The notes beneath the pieces were generated by a model. The model saw nothing but the letters and a program-made list of their open reading frames with translations. It searched no databases and was not told where the DNA came from. Of a DNA stretch of 64,000 nt, positions 11,284-20,142 are shown in pieces. The first letter of the stretch is position 1, and the number at the start of each line of letters is the position of its first letter. The DNA comes from Saccharibacillus sacchari DSM 19268 (GTDB lineage: Bacteria; Bacillota; Bacilli; Paenibacillales; Paenibacillaceae), in contig NZ_KK073875.1 in assembly GCF_000585395.1 (NCBI RefSeq), positions 3,261,307 through 3,325,306 of the forward strand, given 5' to 3'. The position numbers and the translations under genes are program-made.

Positions 11284-12444
11284 ATGAAAGTCGCAATCAT
11301 TCACGACTGGTTGACCAGCTATGCCGGATCGGAAAAGGTCCTTGAACAAATGATTCAAATCTTCCCGGAAGCGGAGATTTATAGCCTTGTGGACTTCATG
11401 CCGGAAAAGGACCGGGGGTTCCTGCAAGGGAAAAAAGTACATACCTCCTTTATTCAGAAATTGCCGCTGGCGAAAAAGCAATATCGTCAATACCTGCCGT
11501 TCATGCCACTTGCGATCGAACAGTTCGATCTCTCGTCCTACGATCTGATTTTGTCCAGCTCCCATGCGGTAGCGAAAGGCGTCATCACCGGGCCGGATCA
11601 ATTGCATATCTCTTACGTGCACTCCCCGATCCGCTATGCCTGGGACATGCAGCCTCAATACCTGAAAGAGTCCGGATTGCAAAAAGGACTCAAAGGCGCA
11701 ATGGCCAAAATCATTCTCAGCCGTATCCGGTTATGGGATTATCGGACTTCGAACGGCGTCGATCATTTTGTCGCCAACTCGCAGTTTATCGCCAACCGGA
11801 TCTGGAAAGTGTATCGTCGCGAAGCTTCGGTTATCTATCCTCCGGTCAATGTGTCAGCATTTACGGCACGCGAGGATAAAGAAGACTTTTACCTGACGGC
11901 ATCACGTATGGTTCCTTACAAAAAAATGGACATGATTGCCGCAGCTTTCGCGCAAATGCCTGACAAGAAGTTGGTCATTATTGGAGACGGGCCGGACATG
12001 GAAAAAGTTCGCAAGCACGAAGCGCCTAACATTCAAATTCTCGGATACCAACCGGATCATGTGCTGGTCGACCATATGCAGCGCGCTCAGGCTTTCGTTT
12101 TCGCTGCCGAGGAGGATTTCGGAATCACGCCGGTTGAAGCACAGGCTTGCGGAACTCCGGTTATCGCTTACGGTAAAGGCGGCGCTTTGGAGACGGTAAA
12201 AGGCTTGGATGAACTGATGCCGACCGGAGTGTTCTATGGTCAGCAGAGTCCGAACGCGATCATCGAGGCCGTGCAGCGCTTCGAATCGGAAAAAGCCAAA
12301 ATCCTGCCGACGAATTGCCGCAAAAACGCGATGCGTTTTTCACCGGAAGTGTTCCGGCAAAATTTGCAGACGCATATCCATAACAAGCAAAGCGAAGAAG
12401 GGCGTCGGTTTGGCGCAGAACGGATGATTTCACGGGTGCTTTAA
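11284..12444 (+). CDS. Glycosyltransferase, GT4 family
   Basis: 386 residues starting at ATG 11284, with AGAGAAAGGATG upstream. N-terminal MKVAIIHDWLTSYAGSEKVLEQM and the HSPIRYAWD block are typical of the WbaZ-like GT4 group, often mannosyl- or related transferases. The C-terminal donor domain has TASRMVPYKKMDMI, LVIIGDGPDMEKV and the E-x7-E motif in AAEEDFGITPVEAQACGTPVIAYGKGG. It adds one sugar to the lipid-linked repeat unit. Mannose as donor would fit the GDP-mannose gene manC in the operon, but this is inference. Confidence 0.9.
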   Translation: MKVAIIHDWLTSYAGSEKVLEQMIQIFPEAEIYSLVDFMPEKDRGFLQGKKVHTSFIQKLPLAKKQYRQYLPFMPLAIEQFDLSSYDLILSSSHAVAKGVITGPDQLHISYVHSPIRYAWDMQPQYLKESGLQKGLKGAMAKIILSRIRLWDYRTSNGVDHFVANSQFIANRIWKVYRREASVIYPPVNVSAFTAREDKEDFYLTASRMVPYKKMDMIAAAFAQMPDKKLVIIGDGPDMEKVRKHEAPNIQILGYQPDHVLVDHMQRAQAFVFAAEEDFGITPVEAQACGTPVIAYGKGGALETVKGLDELMPTGVFYGQQSPNAIIEAVQRFESEKAKILPTNCRKNAMRFSPEVFRQNLQTHIHNKQSEEGRRFGAERMISRVL

Positions 12445-12474
12445 GCCGATTCTCAACTCAAAGGAGACTTCATT

Positions 12475-13815
12475 ATGAAATTGACATTCATCGGGACCGG
12501 CTATGTCGGTCTGGTATCGGGCGTTTGTTTTTCGGAAATCGGCAATCAGGTCACCTGCGTAGATAAAGACCTGGACAAAGTGGAACGCCTGAGCAAAGGT
12601 GAAGTTCCGATCTATGAGCCGGGTTTGCAAGAGCTTATGGAGAAAAATACAGCCTTGGGCAATCTGAAATTCACTTCCGATCTGACGAATTCGGTGAACG
12701 AAGCGGATGTGGTATTCATCTGCGTAGGTACGCCGTCGCTGCCGAGCGGCGAGGCAAATCTCGAATATGTGGAACAGGTTGCCCAAGATATCGCACTGGC
12801 GATGAACGATTACAAGATCGTCGTGACCAAGAGCACGGTTCCGGTCGGCACCAACGATAAAATCAAAAAAATCATCAGCCAGCTCAGCCCGCATGCTTTT
12901 GACGTCGTATCCATTCCGGAATTCCTGCGCGAAGGTTCGGCGGTGAAAGACACGTTGAATCCGGATCGCATCATCATCGGAACGGGCAGCGAACGGGCAG
13001 CGGCTACATTGACCGAGTTGCACCGACCTTTGACGAACGAGATCATGGTCACCGAAGTCCGCAGCGCGGAAATGATCAAGTACGCGTCGAATGCGTTCCT
13101 TGCCACTAAAATTTCGTTCATTAACGAGATTGCGAATATTTGCGAAAAAGTCGGAGCCGACGTGACGCATGTCGCGCAAGGCATGGGCTATGACAAGCGG
13201 ATCGGCTCGTCGTTCCTGCAAGCAGGTATCGGATACGGCGGCTCGTGCTTCCCGAAAGACACGCACGCCTTGATCCAGATTGCAGGCAACGTGGACTACG
13301 AATTCAAGCTTCTGAAATCCGTGGTCGAAGTGAACAACGATCAACGCTTCAATATCATTGCCAAACTGAACCATTCGCTCGGCGATCTGCAAGGCAAAAC
13401 GATCGGCATCTGGGGGCTTGCGTTCAAGCCGAATACGGATGACGTTCGCGAAGCGCCGGCGCTGGATATCATCAAAACGCTGCTGCAAGAAGGCGCGATC
13501 GTCAAAGCTTATGATCCGATTGCAACAGAGAATTTCCGTCGGTTCTTCCGTAACGAATCGGATGTGGAATGGTGCGATTCCGCTATGGATGCCGCGGCAA
13601 GCAGCGATGCGCTTTGCTTGTTGACGGATTGGGCGGAATTCAAAGAAATCGATCTCCAGCAATTGAACGGCGCAATGAAACAGCCGGTGTTGATTGATGG
13701 GCGCAACGTCTACTCCAGAGAACAATTGGCGGACACGACGTTCCAATACTACTCGATCGGACGGCCTGAGCTGGAAAGCCTGTCGCCTTTCCGCAATTCG
13801 GTAGCCTCGGATTGA
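12475..13815 (+). CDS. ugd: UDP-glucose 6-dehydrogenase
   Basis: 446 residues behind AAAGGAGAC. It oxidises UDP-glucose to UDP-glucuronate with two NAD+. The N-terminal Rossmann motif is GTGYVGLVSG, followed by FICVGTPS and TKSTVPVGT. The central helix dimer region and the catalytic block GIGYGGSCFPKD are present, with Cys258 as the thiohemiacetal nucleophile, then the C-terminal UDP-binding domain (GLAFKPNTDDVREAPALDII). The length is normal for the family. With galU downstream it provides the glucuronate donor and so the negative charge of the polymer. The large open frame on the opposite strand is a shadow. Confidence 0.95.
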   Translation: MKLTFIGTGYVGLVSGVCFSEIGNQVTCVDKDLDKVERLSKGEVPIYEPGLQELMEKNTALGNLKFTSDLTNSVNEADVVFICVGTPSLPSGEANLEYVEQVAQDIALAMNDYKIVVTKSTVPVGTNDKIKKIISQLSPHAFDVVSIPEFLREGSAVKDTLNPDRIIIGTGSERAAATLTELHRPLTNEIMVTEVRSAEMIKYASNAFLATKISFINEIANICEKVGADVTHVAQGMGYDKRIGSSFLQAGIGYGGSCFPKDTHALIQIAGNVDYEFKLLKSVVEVNNDQRFNIIAKLNHSLGDLQGKTIGIWGLAFKPNTDDVREAPALDIIKTLLQEGAIVKAYDPIATENFRRFFRNESDVEWCDSAMDAAASSDALCLLTDWAEFKEIDLQQLNGAMKQPVLIDGRNVYSREQLADTTFQYYSIGRPELESLSPFRNSVASD

Positions 13816-13955
13816 TCCGAAGTTACACGTTGATTCATGAAAACGAAGAGCGAAGCGATGCCGATTTGAACGGCTTTCGGCTTTCCGTCAGGAAAACGAG
13901 GGTAGAGAAAAGCGGCATTGCGTAGCGACTCATCGGCAGAAAGGAGGATCGGACG

Positions 13956-15302
13956 ATGGCAAACAACAATCAAGCAAAATCTACGCAAGTTACGACGATT
14001 GAACAGGTACAGCGGATCTGGTGGCTGAATCCGACCGTCATTTTCGCAATCTTGATGACCGTGATCCTGATCGGGGCTTATTACATACCGGCAGACAGTT
14101 ACGTTTCCTTCTACCGGGTCAACAAATTTATCGACTCGTCGAATATCATCTATTCCATTCTTCCGGTCTGCTGCTTTGTACTTGGCGGAGTGCTTGCCTT
14201 TCTGGCCGGAAGAGGAACGAAGCCGTCGCAAGCATTCAGCGAAGTGATGGAGAAAAAAGATTCCTTCATTAAAATGTGGATCGGCTTGCTATTCGGCTTT
14301 ACCATGTTCGGTTACGCGATGTGGTTCCTGGTCATGCTGCGCGGCGGTTTCAGTATCGGACTGTTTATGAGCGTACTGAGCGGAGAGCCGGGAGCGATCT
14401 ACGGAATCAAAGAAAGCTTCGATAACGTAGCAGGCATCACTTCGTTCACCAACTTCAGCATCCCGTTCGTGATCCTGACTAGTTACTACCTTTTTTATAA
14501 CAAGAAAAAGATGTACATATGGATGCTTGCGCTCGTATTCGTCCTGACGATGCTGCGGGCGGTGTTTTTCCTGGAACGTTTGGCCATCATGGAATTCATC
14601 GTTCCGGCCGCCGTCGTATTCTTCTCGATGCGGGCCAAGCTCGGACGCAAAACGCCTTTCGTCGGATTATATCCGTTTATCGGTCTGGTCGCGCTTGTCG
14701 GATTCTTCGGAGTCAGCGAGTATTTCCGATCCTGGCTCAGCTATTACGTCAACTACTATCCTTCGTTTTGGGAATTCATCGTGACGCGTTTCTTCGGTTA
14801 CTACGTGACGGCGATCAATACCGGCACATTGTACTTCCAGCATCTCGGATTCCATTGGCTGCCCTTCCCGAGTTCCACGGCAGAGTTCATCTGGAAATTC
14901 CCGGGCGTACCGGATACGGCTTACGAATCGATTTACGGCTTTGAACCGCAGTCCGTCATTAACAATACATTGGCGACGATGGGGAACCCGGAATTTAACA
15001 ACCCGTCGGGACTGTTGCAGCCTTACAGCGACTACGGATTTAGCGGTGCACTGATCTTCTGGGTCATCGTCGGCTTTTTCACTGGAGTTCTGTATAACCA
15101 CTTCAAAAAAGGCCACACATTCGGCATGATGATCTACCCGATCTGGCTGGTAGGCGTATTGGAAATTCCTCGCTACTTCTACTTTGGCAGCGGACGCTTT
15201 TTCCCATGCTGGATCATCATTCTCGCTTTTACCTTCATTCTGCATTACAACCGGAAGAAACTGACAAGCTGGCGTTTGAAAGGAGTGGGAGCAGGTGACT
15301 AA
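13956..15302 (+). CDS. Wzy-like polysaccharide polymerase (multi-pass membrane protein)
   Basis: 448 residues from ATG 13956 with an excellent AAAGGAGG site. About ten to twelve hydrophobic segments spread over the whole length (for example VIFAILMTVILIGAYYIPA, IIYSILPVCCFVLGGVLAFL, WIIILAFTFIL) and a long loop of about 100 residues in the second half fit an O-antigen-polymerase-type Wzy. These proteins join lipid-linked repeat units on the outer membrane face. They are poorly conserved, so the call rests on topology and on the operon lacking any other polymerase. Its last eight bases overlap the next gene. Confidence 0.75.
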   Translation: MANNNQAKSTQVTTIEQVQRIWWLNPTVIFAILMTVILIGAYYIPADSYVSFYRVNKFIDSSNIIYSILPVCCFVLGGVLAFLAGRGTKPSQAFSEVMEKKDSFIKMWIGLLFGFTMFGYAMWFLVMLRGGFSIGLFMSVLSGEPGAIYGIKESFDNVAGITSFTNFSIPFVILTSYYLFYNKKKMYIWMLALVFVLTMLRAVFFLERLAIMEFIVPAAVVFFSMRAKLGRKTPFVGLYPFIGLVALVGFFGVSEYFRSWLSYYVNYYPSFWEFIVTRFFGYYVTAINTGTLYFQHLGFHWLPFPSSTAEFIWKFPGVPDTAYESIYGFEPQSVINNTLATMGNPEFNNPSGLLQPYSDYGFSGALIFWVIVGFFTGVLYNHFKKGHTFGMMIYPIWLVGVLEIPRYFYFGSGRFFPCWIIILAFTFILHYNRKKLTSWRLKGVGAGD

Positions 15303-16437
15303 GACGCGCATTTACGTTAACGGACGATTCCTCAAGGCTTCCGTAACCGGTGTACAGCGTTATGCTTACGAGCTGCTGCGCACCATAGACCAATTGATCG
15401 GTCGGGATGACCCGGCCGTTCGCGGTTACGAATTTGTGGTACTGGCTCCGACCGGAGACATTCATGAGTTAGGTACCCGGCATATCGAAGTTCGTCAAGC
15501 GGGGCGCTTCAGCGGGCAATTGTGGGAGCAGATCTCGCTGCCGCTATTATCGAAAGACGGCTTCCTCGTCAACTTATGCAATGCGGCTCCGTTGTTCAAG
15601 CGCAAGCAAGCCGTCACGTTACATGATGCTGCCGTGTACTCGGTGCCGGATACGTATTCGTCCGCGTTCAAGATGTGGTACAAGTTGATGTTTCGAACAC
15701 TCGGGCGCACTTCGCCGCTCATCCTGACTTGTTCGGAAAATTCGAAAGACGAATTGATTCGCCACTGCGGCATTCGCGAAGACAAGATCGTAGTTATCTA
15801 CCATGGAAAAGAACATGTGCTTCAAAGTGGAAGTGCTCCCGATTACCCGGCGCAACAGGGGCTGGATCGTCCTTTCGTGCTCGCCGTAAGCAGTCGCAGT
15901 CCCAATAAAAATTTTCGTTCCATCGTTCGTGCAGCCGAGCTGATCGGAGATCAAGGGTTCGACTTCGTGATCGCTGGAGGGACAAACCCGAAGATTTTCA
16001 AATCCGAAGATACGGAGCTGAACGATAACGTTCGGCATGTCGGGTACGTCGAAGACGAAGAATTGCGGACCTTGTACGATCGCGCATCCTGCTTCGTATT
16101 CCCGTCCTTCTACGAAGGGTTCGGGTTCCCGCCGCTTGAAGCCATGGCATGCGGATGCCCGGTTGTCGTATCGGATACGGCGTCATTGCCGGAAGTATGC
16201 GGAGATGCCGTCTTGTACTGCGATCCGAACAGCCCCGAGGATATTGCCGGGAAAATCGCCAAAGTGATGCAAGATCCCGAACTGCAAAATCAAATGAAAC
16301 AAAAAGGTCTTGCGCAAGCAAGTAAGTTTTCTTGGGAAAAATGCGCGTATGAGACGTTAGCCGAAGTGAAGCGGCATGCAATCGGACGTTATGCGGAGAA
16401 AGTTGTCCGCAACGAAAATCGTAAGGCGCAAGCTTGA
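15295..16437 (+). CDS. Glycosyltransferase, GT4 family
   Basis: 380 residues from GTG 15295, inside the end of the polymerase gene and preceded by AAGGAGTGGG, which suggests translational coupling. The N-terminus YVNGRFLKASVTGVQRYAYELL is typical of GT4 transferases of capsule clusters. The C-terminal domain shows VSSRSPNKNFRSIV, GYVEDEELRTLYDRASCFVFPSFYEGFGFPPLEAMACGCPVVVSD with the E-x7-E pair, and LPEVCGDAVLYCDP. It acts on the cytoplasmic side in repeat-unit assembly. Donor and acceptor are unknown. Confidence 0.9.
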   Translation: MTKTRIYVNGRFLKASVTGVQRYAYELLRTIDQLIGRDDPAVRGYEFVVLAPTGDIHELGTRHIEVRQAGRFSGQLWEQISLPLLSKDGFLVNLCNAAPLFKRKQAVTLHDAAVYSVPDTYSSAFKMWYKLMFRTLGRTSPLILTCSENSKDELIRHCGIREDKIVVIYHGKEHVLQSGSAPDYPAQQGLDRPFVLAVSSRSPNKNFRSIVRAAELIGDQGFDFVIAGGTNPKIFKSEDTELNDNVRHVGYVEDEELRTLYDRASCFVFPSFYEGFGFPPLEAMACGCPVVVSDTASLPEVCGDAVLYCDPNSPEDIAGKIAKVMQDPELQNQMKQKGLAQASKFSWEKCAYETLAEVKRHAIGRYAEKVVRNENRKAQA

Positions 16438-16474
16438 GCCGAGAACGTAACGCGAGAAAAGGAGGAGAGTCGGT

Positions 16475-17620
16475 ATGAATATTATGTTTGCGAGCCATAC
16501 GTATATGGGAAGCCCGTTCGTCGTCGGCTCCCATCACTTATCCAGGGAAATGGAGAAGCTGGGGCACTCGGTTATTCACGTCAGTACCCCGCTAAGCCTG
16601 TTTCATCTTTTGAAGTGGAAAGATCGGGATATTCAGGCTCGATTCCGCATCTTGCAAGGGAATAAAGTCGATACGTCGGCCGTAGTCAACTCGGTTCCGA
16701 TGTCACTGTTACCGTGGGAGATTGCCGGACCGATCTTCAAGCGGACGCAGAAAAATTGGATGTTGCCCGCAATAAAAAAGGTAATGCGCGAGCATGAGAT
16801 GCCTTCAGTCGATTTGCTGCTGATCGACCAACCGCGCTTTGTCGGATTAGAGAAGTTGGTGTCGCCCAAAGTGACCATTTACCGACCGACTGATATTTAT
16901 AGCAAAATGACCGGAGATGCTTCGATCGCCACAGCGGAACGAACGTTGATGTCGGTGGTCGACGGATTGGTATCCACTTCGGGACCTGTACTGTCCGAAC
17001 TTCAGGAATACAACCCGGCCGTGCCGACGCTGCTGCTGGAAAACGGCGTCGAATACGAACACTTTTCCGCTCCGGCCGAAGAGCCTGATGATCTTAAACC
17101 GATTCCTTCTCCGCGCGCCGTCTACGTAGGAGCGTTGGACGAGCGGCTTGATTTGAAGGGGCTTAAGCTGTTGGCGAAGGAAAAGCCGAATGTCAGTCTC
17201 GTGATCATCGGTCCTGTAAATGACGAAACCAAGCGGGATTTCTCGGAGTTTGCCAATGTTTATTTTCTCGGGGCAAAAAAGTACGCGACCGTGCCTGCTT
17301 ATCTCCAGCATTCGGACGTGGCGCTGCTGCCGCTCAGCAATCATGCCGCCAATGCGGGACGAAGTCCGATGAAGCTGTATGAATATGCCGCCGCCGGGTT
17401 GCCCGTTGTCGTGACGGAGACGCCGGAGTTGCTCAGACGCCAAGAACGCTTTCTCCATTTTTACCGGGATAGCGCGGAGCTGCCGAGCCAAGTGGAAGCT
17501 GCGCTGTCCGCAAAGCAGGATCGGCTGGCGATCCGCGAAATGGCGCGAAGCCATGCTTGGGAATCCAAAGTGAACACGCTGTTGGATTTTATTGATCAGT
17601 TACAGGTCAAGATCGGATAG
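16475..17620 (+). CDS. Glycosyltransferase, GT-B fold
   Basis: 381 residues behind AAAGGAGGAGAG. The N-terminal half reads as a GT-B acceptor domain (MFASHTYMGSPFVVGSHHLSREMEKLGH); the C-terminal half has AVYVGALDERLDLKGLKLLA and the donor-site signature SPMKLYEYAAAGLPVVVTETPEL. It lacks the full E-x7-E pattern of its GT4 neighbours and looks more like the group that includes glucuronosyltransferase GumK. A glucuronosyl transferase would fit the upstream dehydrogenase, but that is only a suggestion. Confidence 0.8.
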   Translation: MNIMFASHTYMGSPFVVGSHHLSREMEKLGHSVIHVSTPLSLFHLLKWKDRDIQARFRILQGNKVDTSAVVNSVPMSLLPWEIAGPIFKRTQKNWMLPAIKKVMREHEMPSVDLLLIDQPRFVGLEKLVSPKVTIYRPTDIYSKMTGDASIATAERTLMSVVDGLVSTSGPVLSELQEYNPAVPTLLLENGVEYEHFSAPAEEPDDLKPIPSPRAVYVGALDERLDLKGLKLLAKEKPNVSLVIIGPVNDETKRDFSEFANVYFLGAKKYATVPAYLQHSDVALLPLSNHAANAGRSPMKLYEYAAAGLPVVVTETPELLRRQERFLHFYRDSAELPSQVEAALSAKQDRLAIREMARSHAWESKVNTLLDFIDQLQVKIG

Positions 17621-17661
17621 ACAATCTTAGATAGAGAATTGCAAACCTAAGGAGTGGCGAT

Positions 17662-19128
17662 ATGTCTTCATTAAAGAAGAAAGGGATCAAAGCGGCGAAG
17701 TGGTCGAGCATAGCCACGATCGTGACGATCGTGATCCAGCTGCTGCAGCTGGTCGCGTTATCCCGGATCTTGAGTCCGATCGACTACGGTCTGATGAGCA
17801 TGACGATGGTCGTCGTCGCTGCGGCGGTCAACTTGACCGATGCGGGGATCTCGAACGCCATCATTCACCGCCAGGACGTAACCAAAAACCATCTTTCCAG
17901 TCTCTACATACTTAATCTCGTTACGGGAGCGTTTATCGGCGTCGTTATTTTCTTCTCGGCACCGCTCGTCGTCTGGTTCTACCAAGAACCGGAGCTGCTG
18001 AATCCGGTTCGCTGGATGGCGCTGCTATGTCTGCTTCCGGCTTTCGGTCAGCAATTCGAAGTTCTGTTCCGCAAAGAGCTGAAGTTCGATAATATCGCCA
18101 AAATCCAGATCATTTCCTACTTCGTCGGCTTCCTGCTCGCGGTCGGCGGAGCCATGGCAGGCTTCGGCGTCTACGCGCTGGTTCTGTCGAACCTGGGTAA
18201 CGCCTTCGTCAAATCCTTTATGCTTTTGGCGCAAGGATGGAGAAAGTGGACCCCGACGCTGCATTTCGCCAAAAAGGATTTGAAAGGCTATCTGAGCTTC
18301 GGCGTATATCAGATGTCGTCCAACGTGATCCAGTCGCTGATGTCCAATATCGACTATATCCTGATCGGTCGTCTCTACAGCGCCCAGGTTCTGGGTTACT
18401 ACTCGTTCGCGTTCCAGCTCTGCACCATGCCGGTATTGAAGCTGACGCCGCTGATCAATACAGTCAGCCTGCCGCTGTACGCGAAGATGCAAGACAACAT
18501 GGAACGCTTGCGCAGCGGTTATATCAAAACGATCAGTCTTGTCAGTTATCTGAACGCTCCGATCTATCTCGGGCTGCTCGTTACCGCTCCGGTACTCGTG
18601 CCTTTCATTTTCGGAGCCAAATGGGAACCGAGCGTCATTTTGATCCAGGTGCTGTCGGTCGCCATGCTGATGCGTTCCTTGATCGTCCCGATCCAACCGC
18701 TGCTTCAAGCCAAAGGCCGGACCGACATGTACTTCCGCTATACGCTGATGGGCATGTGCATTCAGGTTCCGGGACTTGCGATCGGCACGTATGTCTGGGG
18801 CATCATGGGAACTTGCGTCGCTTACGTCGTGATCCAATTCTTGCTCATGATTATCCAATACCATTACGCTATGCGCCGGATGATCGGGCCTTGCTTGCGC
18901 GATTACCTGCGCAGCATGGCGCCGGGACTGTCTTACGGACTGATCATGGTCGCAGGCGTGCTGTTGATCAACTATTTGTCCGTTGCCGTGTTCTCTCAAG
19001 AAGCGAACTTCGTTATCCAAGTCGCTGTCGGAGCATTAATCTACTTTGCCGTTATTTTTCTTTTTAACAAAGAATTGTTTCAAAACGTCAAGAATAGGCT
19101 TATAAGTAAAACTAAGTTAGCTAAATGA
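17662..19128 (+). CDS. Wzx-type polysaccharide flippase (MOP superfamily)
   Basis: 488 residues from ATG 17662 with AAGGAGTGG upstream. Twelve to fourteen hydrophobic helices cover the protein. The N-terminal signature (KKGIKAAKWSSIATIVTIVIQLLQLVALSRILSPIDYGLMSM) is that of the WzxC/TuaB/AmsL group of polysaccharide transporters. It should flip the undecaprenyl-linked repeat unit from the inner to the outer membrane face, where the Wzy-like protein at 13956 polymerises it. The opposite strand carries a 331-codon open frame that is a shadow. Confidence 0.9.
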   Translation: MSSLKKKGIKAAKWSSIATIVTIVIQLLQLVALSRILSPIDYGLMSMTMVVVAAAVNLTDAGISNAIIHRQDVTKNHLSSLYILNLVTGAFIGVVIFFSAPLVVWFYQEPELLNPVRWMALLCLLPAFGQQFEVLFRKELKFDNIAKIQIISYFVGFLLAVGGAMAGFGVYALVLSNLGNAFVKSFMLLAQGWRKWTPTLHFAKKDLKGYLSFGVYQMSSNVIQSLMSNIDYILIGRLYSAQVLGYYSFAFQLCTMPVLKLTPLINTVSLPLYAKMQDNMERLRSGYIKTISLVSYLNAPIYLGLLVTAPVLVPFIFGAKWEPSVILIQVLSVAMLMRSLIVPIQPLLQAKGRTDMYFRYTLMGMCIQVPGLAIGTYVWGIMGTCVAYVVIQFLLMIIQYHYAMRRMIGPCLRDYLRSMAPGLSYGLIMVAGVLLINYLSVAVFSQEANFVIQVAVGALIYFAVIFLFNKELFQNVKNRLISKTKLAK

Positions 19129-19173
19129 CGGTGATTGCGTTAACTAAGTTTACACATTCCGAGGAGGGCATCA

Positions 19174-20085
19174 ATGATGACTAAAGTTAAAAAAGCAATT
19201 ATCCCGGCGGCCGGCTTAGGAACAAGATTCCTGCCCGCAACGAAAGCCATGCCGAAAGAAATGCTTCCGATCGTAGACAAGCCGACTATTCAATATATTG
19301 TCGAAGAAGCCGTTTCCTCCGGCATCGAAGACATCATTATCGTAACGGGACGCAGCAAGCGGGCCATCGAAGACCACTTTGATAAAAACATCGAGCTTGA
19401 AGCGGACCTGGAAGAGAAGAACAAGGAAGAGCTGCTAAGTATCGTTCGCGAAGTAACCAACCTGGTCGAGATCCACTGCGTCCGGCAAAAAGAACCGCTC
19501 GGTCTCGGACATGCCATCTGGTGCGCACGCAAATTCATCAACGACGAGCCGTTCGCGGTATTGCTCGGCGACATGATCATCGACAGCGAAGTGCCTTGCC
19601 TGAAGCAAATGATGGATGAGCAGGCGCGTACCGGCGGCAATATGATCGCGGTCGAAGCCGTGCCTTGGAAAGACGTAAGCAGCTACGGCGTCATCAAAGG
19701 CGACAAGCTGACCGATAACCTGAACTTGATCACGGACCTCGTGGAAAAGCCGAAAACGGACGCGCCGTCCAACTTGGCGATGATCGGCCGTTATATCCTC
19801 GAACCGAGCATCATGGACATTTTGGAGCATCAGACAGCGGGCGTAGGCGGCGAGATTCAATTGACGGACGCGTTGAAAAAGCTGGCGGAACTGTCCAGAA
19901 TGTACAGTTTCCGTTACGACGGAACCTTGTACGACGTAGGCAGCAAAATCGGTTATCTGAAGGCTAACGTTGATTTCGCGCTCAAACGCAGCGGCCTCGG
20001 CGACGAGCTTCGCGAATACCTGATCGCAAGCCTGGTCGATCCGGCCGCGGCTTCAGAAAAAAAGGATAATCTCAAAATCGTGTAA
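19174..20085 (+). CDS. galU: UTP--glucose-1-phosphate uridylyltransferase
   Basis: 303 residues. It makes UDP-glucose, the substrate of the dehydrogenase at 12475 and a direct sugar donor. The nucleotidyltransferase signature KAIIPAAGLGTRFLPATKAMPKEMLPI, PTIQYIVEEA, QKEPLGLGHA and LGDMIID are intact, with FVEKP-like LVEKP further on. It matches Bacillus GtaB along its whole length. ATG 19174 is directly followed by a second ATG at 19177; AGGAGGG at 19162-19168 suits either, the second having the more usual spacing. Confidence 0.95.
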   Translation: MMTKVKKAIIPAAGLGTRFLPATKAMPKEMLPIVDKPTIQYIVEEAVSSGIEDIIIVTGRSKRAIEDHFDKNIELEADLEEKNKEELLSIVREVTNLVEIHCVRQKEPLGLGHAIWCARKFINDEPFAVLLGDMIIDSEVPCLKQMMDEQARTGGNMIAVEAVPWKDVSSYGVIKGDKLTDNLNLITDLVEKPKTDAPSNLAMIGRYILEPSIMDILEHQTAGVGGEIQLTDALKKLAELSRMYSFRYDGTLYDVGSKIGYLKANVDFALKRSGLGDELREYLIASLVDPAAASEKKDNLKIV

Positions 20086-20142
20086 CATAACGCGCATATC
20101 TTAAAAGACACCGATACGAATCGACAGAATGGAGGGGCAAGC

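Noticed and set aside
12430-13746. 438-codon open frame on the minus strand
   Set aside because: Antisense shadow of ugd; rich in R, H and D as expected from the complement of a GC-rich gene.
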